64,000 nt of DNA from Bettongia penicillata ogilbyi (lineage: Eukaryota; Chordata; Mammalia; Diprotodontia; Potoroidae). Positions 1 to 11,700 of the stretch are shown here, in pieces. The notes under the pieces were generated by a model. The model made no database searches, was not told the DNA's origin, and saw only the letters and a list, made by a program, of their open reading frames with translations. The stretch lies in contig JAJHZJ010000009.1 in NCBI GenBank assembly GCA_023548195.1, forward strand, positions 5,792,715-5,856,714, in the 5' to 3' direction. A program made the position numbers and the translations under genes. How positions within the stretch are numbered: position 1 is the first letter of the stretch; each line of letters opens with the position of its first letter.

Positions 1-1885
1 CCTATAGGTAAGAAAGATTTCTATACCCAACTGAATGTTTTTGGTATCCCCTCTTTCAACCAGATCTGAAGACAGAAATGTTCAATCAATGCTCCCCATC
101 CTCCATCTTTCCCTCCACTGTAATAGGGTTTGGGAGCCTCTTCACAGGAAATACTTTACTCCATTCTACCTCTTCATTTCCTCTTCTCCCAGTACATTCC
201 TCTTTCTTGTCCTTTAAGATCTTTTATATCATCCCATCAAAGTCAACTTATATTTACACGCTCTATCTATGTATACTCCTTCTAACTGCCCTAATAAGTG
301 ATATGGTTCTTAAGAATAACAAGTATCATCTTCCCATGTTGGAATGTAAACAGCTTAATGTTATTGAATCCCTTCTATTTTCACTATTCGATTTACCTTT
401 TTATACTTCTCTTGAGTCTTGTATTTGAAAATCAGATTTTCTGTTTAGGTCTGGTTTTTTCATCAGGAATACTTGAAAGTCTTCTATTTCCATGAATATC
501 CACTTTCTCTCATGAAGAATTATGCTGTTTTGCTGGGTAAGTGATTCTTGGTTGTAACACAAGCTCCTTTGCCTTCTAGAATATCATATTTCAAGCCCTC
601 CAATCCTTTAACTTGAAAGCTGCTAAATTCTGTGAAATCCTGATATTGGCTCAATATCCAAGTTATTTCATTCTGATGGCTTGCAGCATTTTCTCTTTGA
701 CTTGAGAGTTCTGGATTTAGCTACTCCTGGGAGTTTTCATTTTCAAATTCTTTTCAGAAGATGCCCTGAAAAAAATTGAAAATTCTTTCAATTTCTATTT
801 TATCCTCTGGTTCTAGGATATCTGGGCAATTTTTCATGATAATTTCTTGAAAGATGTGTCCAGGATATTTTTTTCTTTATCATGACTTTCAGGTAGTCCA
901 ATAATTCTTAAATTATCTCTCTTCAATCTATTTTCCAGATCAGTTGTTTTTCCAATGAGATACGTCACATTGTCTTCTATTTTTTTTCAATCTTTTGATT
1001 TTGTTTTATTGATTCTTATGTCTCTTGGAATCATTAGCCTTCACTTGTCCAATTCTAATTTTTGAAGAATTATTTTCTTCGGTTAGCTTTTGTACATCCT
1101 TTTCCATTTAGTCAATTCTACTTTTTAAGGAGTTATTTTCTTCTGAATTTTTGTAATCTTTTTCCATATTTTTGCGCTTCCTTTACTAAGCTGTTGACTC
1201 TTTTTTCATGCTTCTCTTGCACAATGCTCATTCCTTTTACCAATTTTTTTCTACCTCTCTTGTTTTATTTTTTAAATCCTTTTTTAGCTCTTCCAGGAAA
1301 TTGTTTAGGCCTAAGACTAATGCATATTTCTCTTAGAGGTTTCACATGTAGGCATTTTGACATTACTGTCATCTTCTGAGTTTGTGTTTTAATTGTCCCT
1401 GTCACTAATAGTAACTTTCTATAGTGGGACAGGGGGAGAGGTGTTGTTAGCTTTGTTCATTTTCCAACCCAATTCATTACATTTGAAGTTGAGTTCTGCT
1501 CCTGGAGTACAGCAGGCATTGTCCCAAGCTTCTTGCACCAGGGCACAGGGGCCTGGCCTCTGGTCTGCTGCACCAAGGCCACCAGGTCTGCTGTACTTGG
1601 CTGCTCATCTGCTGTGCCAGAGGCTAAAAGCCTCACAACCACCCCATTGTGCCACTAATTGACCGCATCAGGGCCAGGAGCCTCCCACTCTCCCCTTTTT
1701 CTAGAGTGAGACAGATCTTTTTGACAGTACTTCCAAGTTACTTTGGGCTGGAAATTTGTTTCATTCCATTTTTTTGAGGGTTCTGTTGCTCCAGGATTCA
1801 TTTTTAGGCAGTATTTAAAGTAATTTGGAGGAGAATTTGGGAGAGCTCAGGTAAGTCCCTTTCTCTGTCATCTTGATTCTGCCCC
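1..1885 (-). mobile_element. L1-family element, 5' half (5' UTR, ORF1, inter-ORF start)
   Basis: Read on the minus strand, the element starts near 1885 with a 5' UTR beginning 'GGGGGCAGAATCAAGATGAC', like the 'gtcaagatggtggag' starts of the elements at 21732 and 22962. From about 1350 down to 300 it carries a decayed ORF1. The coiled-coil part (about 680-1300) is seen in antisense as repeated 'ttcaattct..ttttt' heptad-like sequence, followed by the RNA-binding C-terminal part. The reverse complement of positions 1-60 matches the inter-ORF segment of the L1 at about 57721-57760, so the element runs off the left edge of the window. It has many stops and is not functional. Whether it has ORF2 or is a half-L1 cannot be seen here. 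Confidence 0.75.
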
Positions 1886-1889
1886 CAAG

Positions 1890-2035
1890 GCATATTTTTT
1901 TTACATGGCCAATGTGGGAATATTTTGTTTGATGATGCTTATTTCTGACAAAGATTTTGGGTTTTTTTTTTCTTTTTTCAATGGGTGAAGAGAGAAAATT
2001 GATTTTTGTTCATTACAAAAAAAAAATTAAGCAAA
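1890..2035 (+). mobile_element. L1 3'-end remnant
   Basis: The stretch 'acatggccaatgtgggaat' followed by 'attttgtttgatgatgc', 'gacaaag' and a T-run matches the marsupial L1 tail pattern also seen, more decayed, at about 27900-27990, 49540-49600 and 56240-56320. It is a short fragment abutting the 5' end of the antisense L1. Confidence 0.4.
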
Positions 2036-2079
2036 AGGCAAACTTAAATTTTTGTCTTTATATTATTCCCAGTGCCTGA

Positions 2080-2265
2080 GAGGTAGAGTAGCATAATGGT
2101 TGAAGGACCAATTCTGGAATCAGGAAGATCCTAGTTTCAAATCATGCTTCTGACAAAAGCATTATTAGTTCTATGATCATGGAAAAATTACATATGTTCT
2201 AAATATCTGAGGAAACTCTCTATGGAATAAATGATAGATGAGTCTGCCTCAGTCTGGGAAGTTCC
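2080..2265 (+). mobile_element. MIR/tRNA-headed SINE, decayed
   Basis: 'gtagagtagcataatggttgaaggacc', 'aatcaggaagatcctagtttcaaatc' and 'tagttctatgatcatgg' line up with the tRNA-like head and core of the SINEs at 36184 and 55185. Diverged; no target-site duplication seen. Confidence 0.5.
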
Positions 2266-2439
2266 CACATACAAATGAAACTATGTGTCTAGATCAAAAA
2301 TTTCTCAGCACCTAAAACACTGCTCACATGTAACAAACACCAAACTTTCAAGGTTGGCTGAGTTTATATTTTTGTCCTAGGGAGAATAGGGACCCACTAA
2401 GAATTTTTGAACAAACCATTGGGATGGTCAGAACTGTGT

Positions 2440-3000
2440 CTTAGAAATACTACTTTGCAACTATGTGGAAGATGGATTGAATATAGGTGAAACTGAAAAC
2501 AGTCTCATGGTCAATTAGAATACTAGTACAGCAATCCAGATGACAGACAATAAGAGCCTAGAATACAGTAGTATCCATATGAGTGTAGAAAGAGGAACAG
2601 GTACATATGTTGTGGAGACAGGATCAACAAGATTTATCAACTGATTTAGATATAAGGGGTAAGGGAAAAGAAAGAGTCAAAGGTTAGAAATTACATGACA
2701 GAAAGCATGGTGATAACCTCCACAGAAACAGGGTTATTTAGGAAAGAGGAAGGTATAAGGATGAATGCAATGAGTTCTACTTTGTACATACTGAGTTTGA
2801 AATGTTTTGGGACACCTAAGTAAACTCCAGCAAATGACATATATGATTTGGAAATTCATCTGTATATAGATGATGACTGAATCCAAGGGAGCAGATGTGA
2901 TTACCAACAGAGTGTGAAGAGACTATGTATGATGTAGGACAGAGTCTATGAACAGGGGATTTGTAGAGCCAAGATTATCCTGAAAGAGAAATAAGAAAGG
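2440..3000 (+). repeat. Old interspersed repeat, family not recognised
   Basis: Phrases such as 'gtggaagatggattgaat', 'tactagtacagcaatccag', 'ggagacaggatcaacaagat', 'ttctactttgtacatactga' and 'tgatgactgaatccaaggga' recur in the same order in the stretches at 35130-36060 and 47340-49130. This is one dispersed, non-coding old family of more than 1 kb. I could not assign it to LTR, DNA transposon or LINE by eye. Confidence 0.45.
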
Positions 3001-3099
3001 GGGGAGGGGGAAGAGACAGGGGGAAGGAGGGAAGGAGAGATCTGCAAGAGATTTAAGGTAAAGAAAATACTATATTTTCTTATACAAACACTAGAGTTC

Positions 3100-3660
3100 A
3101 TAAGACTAGAGTCTTATACAAATGCTACAAATACTAGAGTTATTAAACATTTCAAGAGCGCTATCATAATTGCCTCTGATCTCAAGGCCCTTTACCATCC
3201 TGGCTGTCCTGCACGTAATGCTGTTCATTTTATAAATGTTCTCTCTAAAATGTGGCTCCCTGAATTGAACAAGATACTCCAGTGTGACTCTGATCAGAGG
3301 GGAGCTCAACAGGACTCTCCCCTCCACAGAACTATGTGTCTCGTACAGTAGCCTAAGATTACTTTAGTTTTTTTAGCTGCCATGCAACACTGCTGAGTCA
3401 CACAATTATCAGTCCATGAAAACGCCTAGATGTTTTTTCAAATGAACTGCTGTTTAGCAATACTCCCTTCCCACTTCCCACCTCCCATCTCAATTATTAT
3501 AGTTATAAAGTTTTGAGGTTTTCTTTCAGCCCAAATATAAGATTTTACATTTATACCTATTAAATATGGTCCAACATTCAGTCCTATCAATTTGGTTCTC
3601 AATATCCTACCCTGTTTGTTTTCTCTTATGAACTCTATATTACCTACCCTTCTCCCCATG
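3100..3660 (-). mobile_element. CR1/L3-type LINE 3' fragment
   Basis: Plus-strand text 'ctcaaggccctttaccatcc', 'tggctgtcctgc', 'atactccagtgtgactctga' is the antisense of the classic CR1/L3 3' region and resembles 30640-31260. No open frame survives. Confidence 0.6.
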
Positions 3661-4139
3661 CCTCACCCACCTCAACCTCCAGGAGAGGATTCCCAGTAAG
3701 TACTGAAGTCACTTAATGAAGAGTTGGGTTAGGAAACAATAGAGAAATGAAAAGTAAATTTATAAATGATAAAAGAAAAACCCACTAGAGATAGGAACAC
3801 TTGGAGGAAGCAGAAAAAGCTTTTACTCTAGAACACAAAAAAGTGATCCCTTCCTTCTTTACTTAGAGTCACACATCATAAGTTGATTTGGAAGAACTGA
3901 GAAGAATTAAAGCATTATAAAAGTTAGGAGAGTTAAAGGAATTGTGTATTTTTAATGAATACTTAGTTTTTCCATGAATTTTTTCTGGCGAGGGGGAATA
4001 GTAGGGGGAGTTCACCTAAGAACCATCTGTGCCTCTGTAGACACCAGGGAGGCACACATGAATTCCAGAAAAGAGAAAACAAAGCTGGCTACTTATGATT
4101 TGCATTGGGCTTTAAGGCTCCAGAGAGGGAAACAACCTT
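3661..4139. other. No recognisable feature
   Basis: Unremarkable AT-rich sequence with a G-rich patch at about 3988-4010. No repeat, exon or RNA signature was recognised. Confidence 0.4.
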
Positions 4140-4300
4140 CAGTTTCAATACTGGCCTTGGCATCATGAGACCTGGATTCAAATTCTACCTGAGATATATA
4201 CTACTTGTGTGACCACAGATGAGTCACTTGATCTCTTAGCACCTCTTTCTTCATCTGTAAAATAAAAGTGTTAGATAATTTCCAAGGTCCTTTCCAGCTG
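4140..4300 (+). mobile_element. MIR-like SINE
   Basis: 'cctggattcaaattctacctgag', 'ttgtgtgaccacagatgagtcac' and 'cttcatctgtaaaat' give the MIR/core order: B-box region, 'tgtgaccttgggcaagtcac' core, then 'tcatctgtaaaatg'. Diverged and without flanking duplication. Confidence 0.65.
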
Positions 4301-4871
4301 GGAATTTCTGACAGTGTGATCATTCTAGTTTATCCAGTCCAGTTCACCAAGACAGAAAAAGAGAGAATTAGAACAAGCACTGCATCCAAGAACAGAAACT
4401 GTACACTTGTTTGGAGCTTCCTTTGGGCCACCTGTATCAGGACTAAAGTGTGTCAGACAGAGCCCAGGAGGGCAAGAACCTAATGCATCCAGGGATCGTA
4501 ACAACTGGCAACTGATTTCTATTCCATAACTCTGCTATTGATAGCACACTGTGATAGAACTGATAGGTGAGAGAGGAAGAGAATGGGAACAAAGCTGCTA
4601 TGGGGAGAATGTACAAAACATGTGTAGGTGATCCCAGCCCTGAGAAAAACAGGCTTGCATAAGATCGGTGTCAACAGTGGCACAAGGACAAGTACAGTTT
4701 TAGAAACCATTCTGATCTGAGTTATTTTCCCTTCCAAAACTCAAATCATTCTGTACCTGATGTCACCTGCATGGGCACACTCTCAGCCCAGGCATGCTTG
4801 TCACCACTGGCTGAGAGTCCTCTCTCTTTCTCGTAAATACAGATATAGTGATATAGATACACACAAGGACA

Positions 4872-4962
4872 TGTGTGTGTGTGTGTGTGTGTATATAATA
4901 TACCTATATATGTATGTGCATATGCATGTACACATACATGTATACATAGACTTAGTTTGAAT
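4872..4962. repeat. (GT)n then (ATGT)n microsatellite
   Basis: A run of GT dinucleotides at about 4872-4892 passes into mixed AT/GT/CA sequence. It explains the Val/Cys/Tyr-rich open frame at 4760-4960, which is not a gene. Confidence 0.9.
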
Positions 4963-6059
4963 TAGTGGGTTCAAATATGAAAAGACTATACTGTAGAGAT
5001 GAAAACTTTTACATATAAAAATCTGACTCCATTTTTCATATACATATATCTATATAGCATGTGTGCATATATAGATATATAAAACATACATATGTAGTCA
5101 AGCCCCAATATCCAAGCTATGAAACACTTTCCTACCAAATTGCGAAGAGTAGATCAGATATCTGCAGTAATTCAAAGCGTTTTAAATGAGCTACTATGAA
5201 ATATTGTTAGTCTACCAGCCGTGAAATCAGTGTACTACAGCGCTCTGAAGGATTTGGCGGTGACTTTTTGCATATATTACCAAACACACTTAGTGGGAAA
5301 ACTATAGTCCAACTTAGTTTCTATTTCATGTTATGTCATTTGAATTTAATTGGGGGGGGGAACACCTGAAAAGCAGTTTTAGGAATCTCGAATAATTTAT
5401 TTAGATCATTTTCACGCCTATTCCTGCTTGCTTATTCTTCATTTTGATATGGATCTTTGCCTTATGTCTCTTAATCTTAACATTAGCCCGTGTTCTTTCT
5501 TTAGTCATGAAAAACTCCTCTAGCTAGTTAGCTGCATAACAACCATATGGACAGACTGTGGCACCAATGTTAGTACAGTATATTATTGTATGATGTAATC
5601 TATATATGGCACGTTGTACATTTTTACACCAACCTTTTTTCTGGACAACTCTATATTTAAAGTAGGCTAGACAACTGAACATATTCCTATCCTTCCTATT
5701 TAATAAGCGACAAGGGAGAGTTAGAATAGAGGCAATGAAGATATATATACATATATATGTATATGTGTGTGTGTGTGAATGGAAAAGGCAAAAAATCACA
5801 AATCACAATGTCAAAAACTTACAAGAAATGCTATAAAATTTATATAGCCATGATTGCAGAAAAAGAAAGTTCAGAAAATTCCCAATAGTAATGATTCTAC
5901 AAAAAGTTCTCCTCTGTCACATGTAGAGAAAGAATTACTCAAGATCACTTATTAGAGGCTATAATTTTTTTCCACTCATTCCTCTCCAGACTGTACTATA
6001 GACTTCCTCCATCATACTCTACCACCAAACATCTGTGTTCCCCCTCCCCTTTTTAGATT
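4963..6059. other. No gene; AT-rich with a small AT/GT microsatellite
   Basis: Contains an alternating AT/GT tract at about 5738-5778 and an 8-G run near 5352. The stretch 5100-5290 ('accaaattgcgaagagtagatc') looks like a diverged repeat that I could not name. No exon or RNA gene was recognised. Confidence 0.4.
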
Positions 6060-6195
6060 CATTTTATTTGTTTTCCCCATTCAAATGTAGGCTCCTGGAG
6101 GGTAGGGACTGTCCATTTTTCTACTTGTATTTGTATCCTTAACACTTAGCATAGTGCCTGGAGCTTAGCAAGGGCTTAATAAATGTTAGTTGACT
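6060..6195 (+). mobile_element. L2 LINE 3' end
   Basis: 'aggctcctggagggtaggga' and 'cttagcatagtgcctggagc' then 'gcttaataaatg' is the characteristic L2 tail. Confidence 0.75.
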
Positions 6196-6654
6196 GACCC
6201 TGAAATTAAAATATGGTGGAAACCTCAGTATCAAGAGATTAAGACATACTTTATAGACTAACATGTTATAGTAGACTCTCACTCTAATGGTGGAATTCTA
6301 TTTTACTATATGGTATTATAGTATGATATCCAGTTTTATATCACAATATCTATGCAGCTTTCATAGCCCCAGTGACAGCATTCTTGTGCCATTTTATCGA
6401 TGAAAATATAACAAATTTCATTGAATGAAATGTGCTTTAGGAGAAATATATTCATAGGTCCGATTCCATTCATTAGACAATGTATACAAAACATACAAAG
6501 TTATATATTAATGAAAGTTGACATTTTTCCAAAAAGTACCAGAGAGCAGTACATGACTAATTTTTTTTTAACGTTGACTCTTATATCAGAGGGTCAGGGA
6601 GAAAAAATGGGAAGCACTAAGTTTCCTGGGTTATCATTTGAATTATATTATTAA
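6196..6654. other. No recognisable feature
   Basis: AT-rich sequence without a recognised repeat, exon or RNA. Confidence 0.4.
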
Positions 6655-7715
6655 ATAAAAAAACTTCTTGTTGACTCATCCAGTCATGTCAAACTCCTTG
6701 TGATCCCATGGACCATAACACACCAGATCCTTCTATCCTCTACTATCTCCTGAAGTCTGTCTCAGCTCATGCTTATTGCTTTCATGACACTATCTATCCA
6801 TCTCATCCTTTGCCATCCCCTTCTCCTTTTGCCTTCAATCTTTCCCAACATCACGGTCTTTTCCAAAGAGTCTTGTCTTCTCATTATGTGAGCAAGGTAT
6901 TTAAGCTTCAGCTTCAGTATTTGTCCTTCCGATGAGTAGTCTGAATTAATTTCTTTAAGTATTGACTGATTTGATCTCCTTGTTCTCCAAGGGACTTTCA
7001 AAAGTCTTCTCCAGTCCCACAATTAGAAAGTGTCAATTTTGTGGCACTCAGCTTTCTTTATAGCCCAGTTCTCACAGCCATAGATCATTACTGGAAAAAC
7101 CACTGCTTGGACCACACAGACCTTTATCAGCGCATTGATGCATCTACTTTTTAGGATGCTGTCCAGATTAGCCTTAACTGTCCTTTTAAAGAGCAACCAT
7201 CTTTTGATCTCATGGCTGCAGTTGCCTCTATTTACCGGGAAGTGATGAAACCAGTTGCCATGATCTTAGCTTTTTAATATTAAACTTCAAGTCAGTTGTT
7301 ACATTCTACTCTTTCACTCTCTTCGAGAGGTTTCTTAATTCTTCTTCACTTTCGGCCATCTGCATATCTGAGTCTGTTGGTATTTCTCCTAGCAATCTTA
7401 ATTCTAGCTTTTTTATTCATCCAGCCTGGCATTTCGCATGATATGCTGTCCTTAAGTTAAATAACTAAGGTAAAAACATATAGCCTTGTCATACTCCTTT
7501 CCCAATCTTAAAACAATCAATTGTTTCATGTTCAGTTCTAATCATTGCTTCTTGAACTGCATACAGGTTCCTTAGGAAACAAGGAAGATGATCTGGTACT
7601 CTCATTACTTTGAGTACTTGCCACATTTTGTTGTGATCCACAGAGTCAAAGAGGAATAGCCAGCTGCTTATCATTGTTTTGGTGATGGGGTAGTGGAGTC
7701 TTATCAGCACTCACT
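6655..7715 (-). mobile_element. BovB/RTE-type LINE, 3' part, decayed
   Basis: The minus-strand frame at 6762-7022 reads WDWRRLLKVPWRTRRSNQS, then IMRRQDSLEKTVMLGKIEGK and RRRGWQRMRWID, the typical C-terminal tail of BovB/RTE ORF2. The minus frame at 7489-7710 contains FDSVDHNKMWQVLKVMRVPD and LRNLYAVQEAMIRTEHET, the reverse-transcriptase segment. The two blocks lie in different frames with stops between them, so the copy is dead. The non-coding end at 6655-6720 ('agtcatgtcaaactccttgt') resembles the tails of SINEs at 36184 and 51049. RTE elements supply enzyme in trans for SINEs sharing their 3' end. Confidence 0.85.
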
Positions 7716-8344
7716 CCTTTGTCCCCAACAAACTATATCACATCCTTCCTACCTCTCTTGGGCTTTGGATACAAACAAATCAGCACCCCAATGCACTTCC
7801 AACCCTGTAGGGGAATGTAAGCAGTGAGCTGGGGCTGCTGCAGCTGCCTGATCCTTCTTCCTTTTTGGACCAAAAAGGCTTAAGCCTCAAATCTGAAACT
7901 TAAAAGGAAAGGAAATTCTAAATATAAAAACCACCTCTTAATCACCTGAAATTTTCCCAAGTTTATTCTGTTTCTGTCTCACAAATAAACAACATGAAAA
8001 ACAAAGGAGGGGAGAACTTTTCAAAACCTAGAGGCCAATTAACTTAGCTACTGATTGCAGTGTGATAAATTCAAAAGATTAATGAAAGTTGGTATTACTT
8101 CTGATAAACTAATATCATAGCTCACATGCACATGGAAATTTAGTTTCCACTATTAATTAAGTCTAGTCAAATGGAAAATAAAAGATATTCTGGAAAAAAT
8201 TCTAAGTATATTATATCTGTAAATAAAAATATTTTCTTTATACTTTTTATTCAGATATTTGACAATTATGCATAGTGTTTTTTAATATCATATTAGCATT
8301 TGATACCTATAAATCTTCAGTTTTCAAATATTTTCCAAACTAGA
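7716..8344. other. No recognisable feature
   Basis: Mixed sequence with a short GC-richer patch (7800-7860) containing 'ctgctgcagctg'. Nothing identifiable. Confidence 0.4.
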
Positions 8345-8440
8345 GTTTAAGATTCTTGAGGATAGCAATTGTCCCATGCTTTGCACCACCTTGATCAGTG
8401 CCCTGCCTACAGTATTTCATAAATATTTATTGATTATAAA
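8345..8440 (+). mobile_element. L2-like 3' end, diverged
   Basis: 'agattcttgaggatagcaat', then 'cagtgccctgcctacagta' and 'cataaatatttattga', follow the L2 tail order (gaggg..cagtgcctggc..aataaatg). Confidence 0.5.
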
Positions 8441-8744
8441 AAGCCAATGTCAGTTTTTACTGTGCTCATTTAAGAGAAATTTAGAAAAATTAGAAGAGTC
8501 TAAATATAGTACTAAAAATGAATGAAAGCTGGAAAATAATATTTATGATAAAGGATTAAGAAAACTCATACTATTTAATCTGATGAAAGGAAAGCTGATA
8601 TGGCTCAATATATGTGAAGTTCTTGTAAAGAAACTATTTGGCCTTTCTCCATTGACAAAAATAAAAAAGGAAGCTGATTTAAGAGATAAAAGGGAAATTT
8701 GGATTATCCATGAATATCACTGACAGTGACAAATATTCCAGGCA

Positions 8745-8925
8745 GCATGGAACACTGAAAACAGCCCTGGATCTCAATCTGCCTTTCAAATTTTGGCCTG
8801 GCAATTTCCTATGTGACCCTTGAAAATTCATTTTCCTTCTCCAGGCTTCAATTCCTTCATCCGTAAAATGAAAAGATGACCCCGAAAGTCCCTTATAGCT
8901 TTAAATATATGACTCTATTTTCAAA
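8745..8925 (+). mobile_element. MIR-like SINE, source side of the inverted duplication
   Basis: 'catggaacactgaaaacagc', 'tcctatgtgacccttgaaaa' and 'cttcatccgtaaaatgaaaa' give the MIR core and tail. Its second half, from about 8820, is repeated in inverted orientation at 9741-9931, with the break falling inside this SINE. Confidence 0.6.
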
Positions 8926-9013
8926 TACAATCATGAATACAAGGGTAGCTGTGAAAACTGCTTTCCTGGAAATCGTTAGAAAATTACCAGAAAATAGAAA
9001 AAAATAGAAAAAT
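8820..9013 (+). repeat. Inverted duplication, left arm
   Basis: About 194 bp from 'ttgaaaattcattttcc' to 'aaaatagaaaaatg'. Its reverse complement is found at 9741-9931; I count about 13 mismatches in the first 165 aligned bases (about 92% identity). The left arm is continuous with the SINE that starts at 8745, so it is the likelier source copy. Confidence 0.9.
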
Positions 9014-9114
9014 GTTTATGTGGGATAGTTTAGGTACAGTATTGCTATAAAATCTCTTGAAATTCCCTCTAGCTACAATTTAATAATTACATTAATAATA
9101 AAGTCAATTTTTAA

Positions 9115-9250
9115 TATGTGGCATTTTAAAGTGCCTACTATATGTCAAGCACTGAAATAAAGACTCCCTCCCTCCAATAGCATACAATCTACTGGAAAAG
9201 ATTTGCATGCAAACAGCTAAAATGAAAACTAGAGTATAACAAAAGCACTA
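9115..9250 (+). mobile_element. Short SINE of the 'tttattaagcacctactatg' type
   Basis: 'aaagtgcctactatatgtca', 'agcactgaaataaagactcc' and 'gcatacaatctactgg' match the order of the better copies at 13138, 14200, 47120 and 60365. Confidence 0.55.
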
Positions 9251-9385
9251 TGACAGTTTTAGGTTCTAAAAGGAAAATAATTTCCAACTTCCAATTTCCA
9301 ATTAGGAAAACACAGGACATATTCATAGAATAGTGAGTGGTCCAATTTGACTGAAACACAGAGTATGTAAGAGTACAGTGTAAGA

Positions 9386-9572
9386 CAGGGATGGAGAAGC
9401 TGAGACCTCAAGGTCACATGTGTCCCTCTAGGTCCTCAAGCGGGGCCCTTCAACTGGATCCAAACTTCCCCTTGATAAAAAGATTTGCTCTGTAAAACTT
9501 AGACTCAGTCAAAAGGTTGCCCCAACACCTTGAAGGCTACATGTGACCTCAAGGCCACAGATTCCCTACCTC
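9386..9572. mobile_element. hAT-like MITE, diverged
   Basis: Ends 'cagggatggagaagctg' and 'cagattccctacctctg' are imperfect inverted repeats. The interior ('gtccctctaggtcctcaagc', 'gatttgctctgtaaaactta', 'actcagtcaaaaggttgccc') matches the better-preserved copy at 34078-34279. Confidence 0.7.
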
Positions 9573-9589
9573 TGGTGTAAGGTAAAAGG

Positions 9590-9740
9590 CTGACACCAGC
9601 TTGGGGAGGACTCTAATTGTCAGACAGAGGAGCTTGAACTTTATCTGATATGTAACAGAGAAGCATAAAAGAGTTTTGAGCAATGGAGTTGCTTAAATAC
9701 TCAAAGCAAGATGTAATGAGGACCAGGGGCAGAGTGATGG
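9590..9740 (+). repeat. Fragment of the unclassified old repeat
   Basis: 'gtcagacagaggagcttgaa', 'gagttttgagcaatggagtt' and 'caagatgtaatgaggaccag' resemble parts of 17940-18345 and 47560-47660. Confidence 0.4.
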
Positions 9741-11064
<1,324 letters not shown>

Positions 11065-11132
11065 CTTTCTTCGGTGACAAGAGAAGGAAGTACAGTGCTT
11101 CGTTGTGCCATTTTCTTTTCAATAATTCACAT
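11065..11132 (-). CDS. FAM81A: FAM81A, first coding exon (start codon)
   Basis: On the minus strand, acceptor TTTTTCTACAG|ATGTG and donor GAAGAAAG|GTATAA enclose 68 nt. The start ATG is at 11111-11109 in strong context (AAAATGG; A at -3, G at +4). It encodes MAQRSTVLPSLVTEE plus 'AG', which joins the 'G' at 10377 to give Arg and continues [10 protein letters not shown] in frame. The phase fit, both splice sites and the Kozak context together support a real exon. The human protein as I recall it begins MHLRRVRTM, so the N-terminal residues differ from that isoform. The remaining upstream 21 nt of the exon are 5' UTR. The exon is far too short to be found by ORF length. Confidence 0.85.
11127..11132 (-). 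promoter_or_regulatory. Start-stop upstream ORF in FAM81A 5' UTR
   Basis: The first six bases of the exon read ATGTGA on the minus strand: a start codon directly followed by a stop, 21 nt upstream of the main ATG. Start-stop elements are known to hold ribosomes and lower downstream initiation; that this one does so is inference. It depends on the acceptor being used exactly at 11133-11135. Confidence 0.5.
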
Positions 11133-11559
11133 CTGTAGAAAAATATGCATGAAATTATTTAACAGTTTACAAATGATACCAAAAATAACTTCAAGAATCC
11201 ATAATAATGGAAACTATAAAAATATGTGGAAGACCCCAGTACTAAATTTTCACTCTCTTATTTTTAAGGAATTTGGGATTTAAATATGAAATAAATAACA
11301 AAAGATAAATATTAAGAGGAAACTTAAGATAAAATCAAAACATTTCTTAACACATACTTGGCTGATCAAAAAGCTTTCACCTAACAAAGTTTGAGGATAA
11401 AGAGTTTTCCTTTATTATCAATATGTCTGCAAACAGTAAATTTGCTAATTAAACTTAGAAAATTATGAAAATAATCAGTTATCATTGTAGTATGATTCTG
11501 TAGTTGCCATTACTGGCCAACATTCATATTAATGCTGTACCTTTATTAATAGCTCATAG

Positions 11560-11700
11560 AATTTAGATCTGGAAGAGTCTTCAAAGATCATCTAGTCCAG
11601 AAGTCCCCAAATTTATTAGGCCTACTACCTCCTTTAAAAAAAAAAATTACTCAGCACCCCCCTGGAAATCTACTTTAACTTTTTTTAAAATTTGTGTCAT
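11560..11700. repeat. Diverged repeat fragment
   Basis: 'gaatttagatctggaagagtc' and 'atcatctagtccagaagtcc' are widespread marsupial/mammalian repeat phrases; similar text occurs at 30600-30650 and 39540. The rest, up to 12900, is AT-rich with nothing identifiable. Confidence 0.35.
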
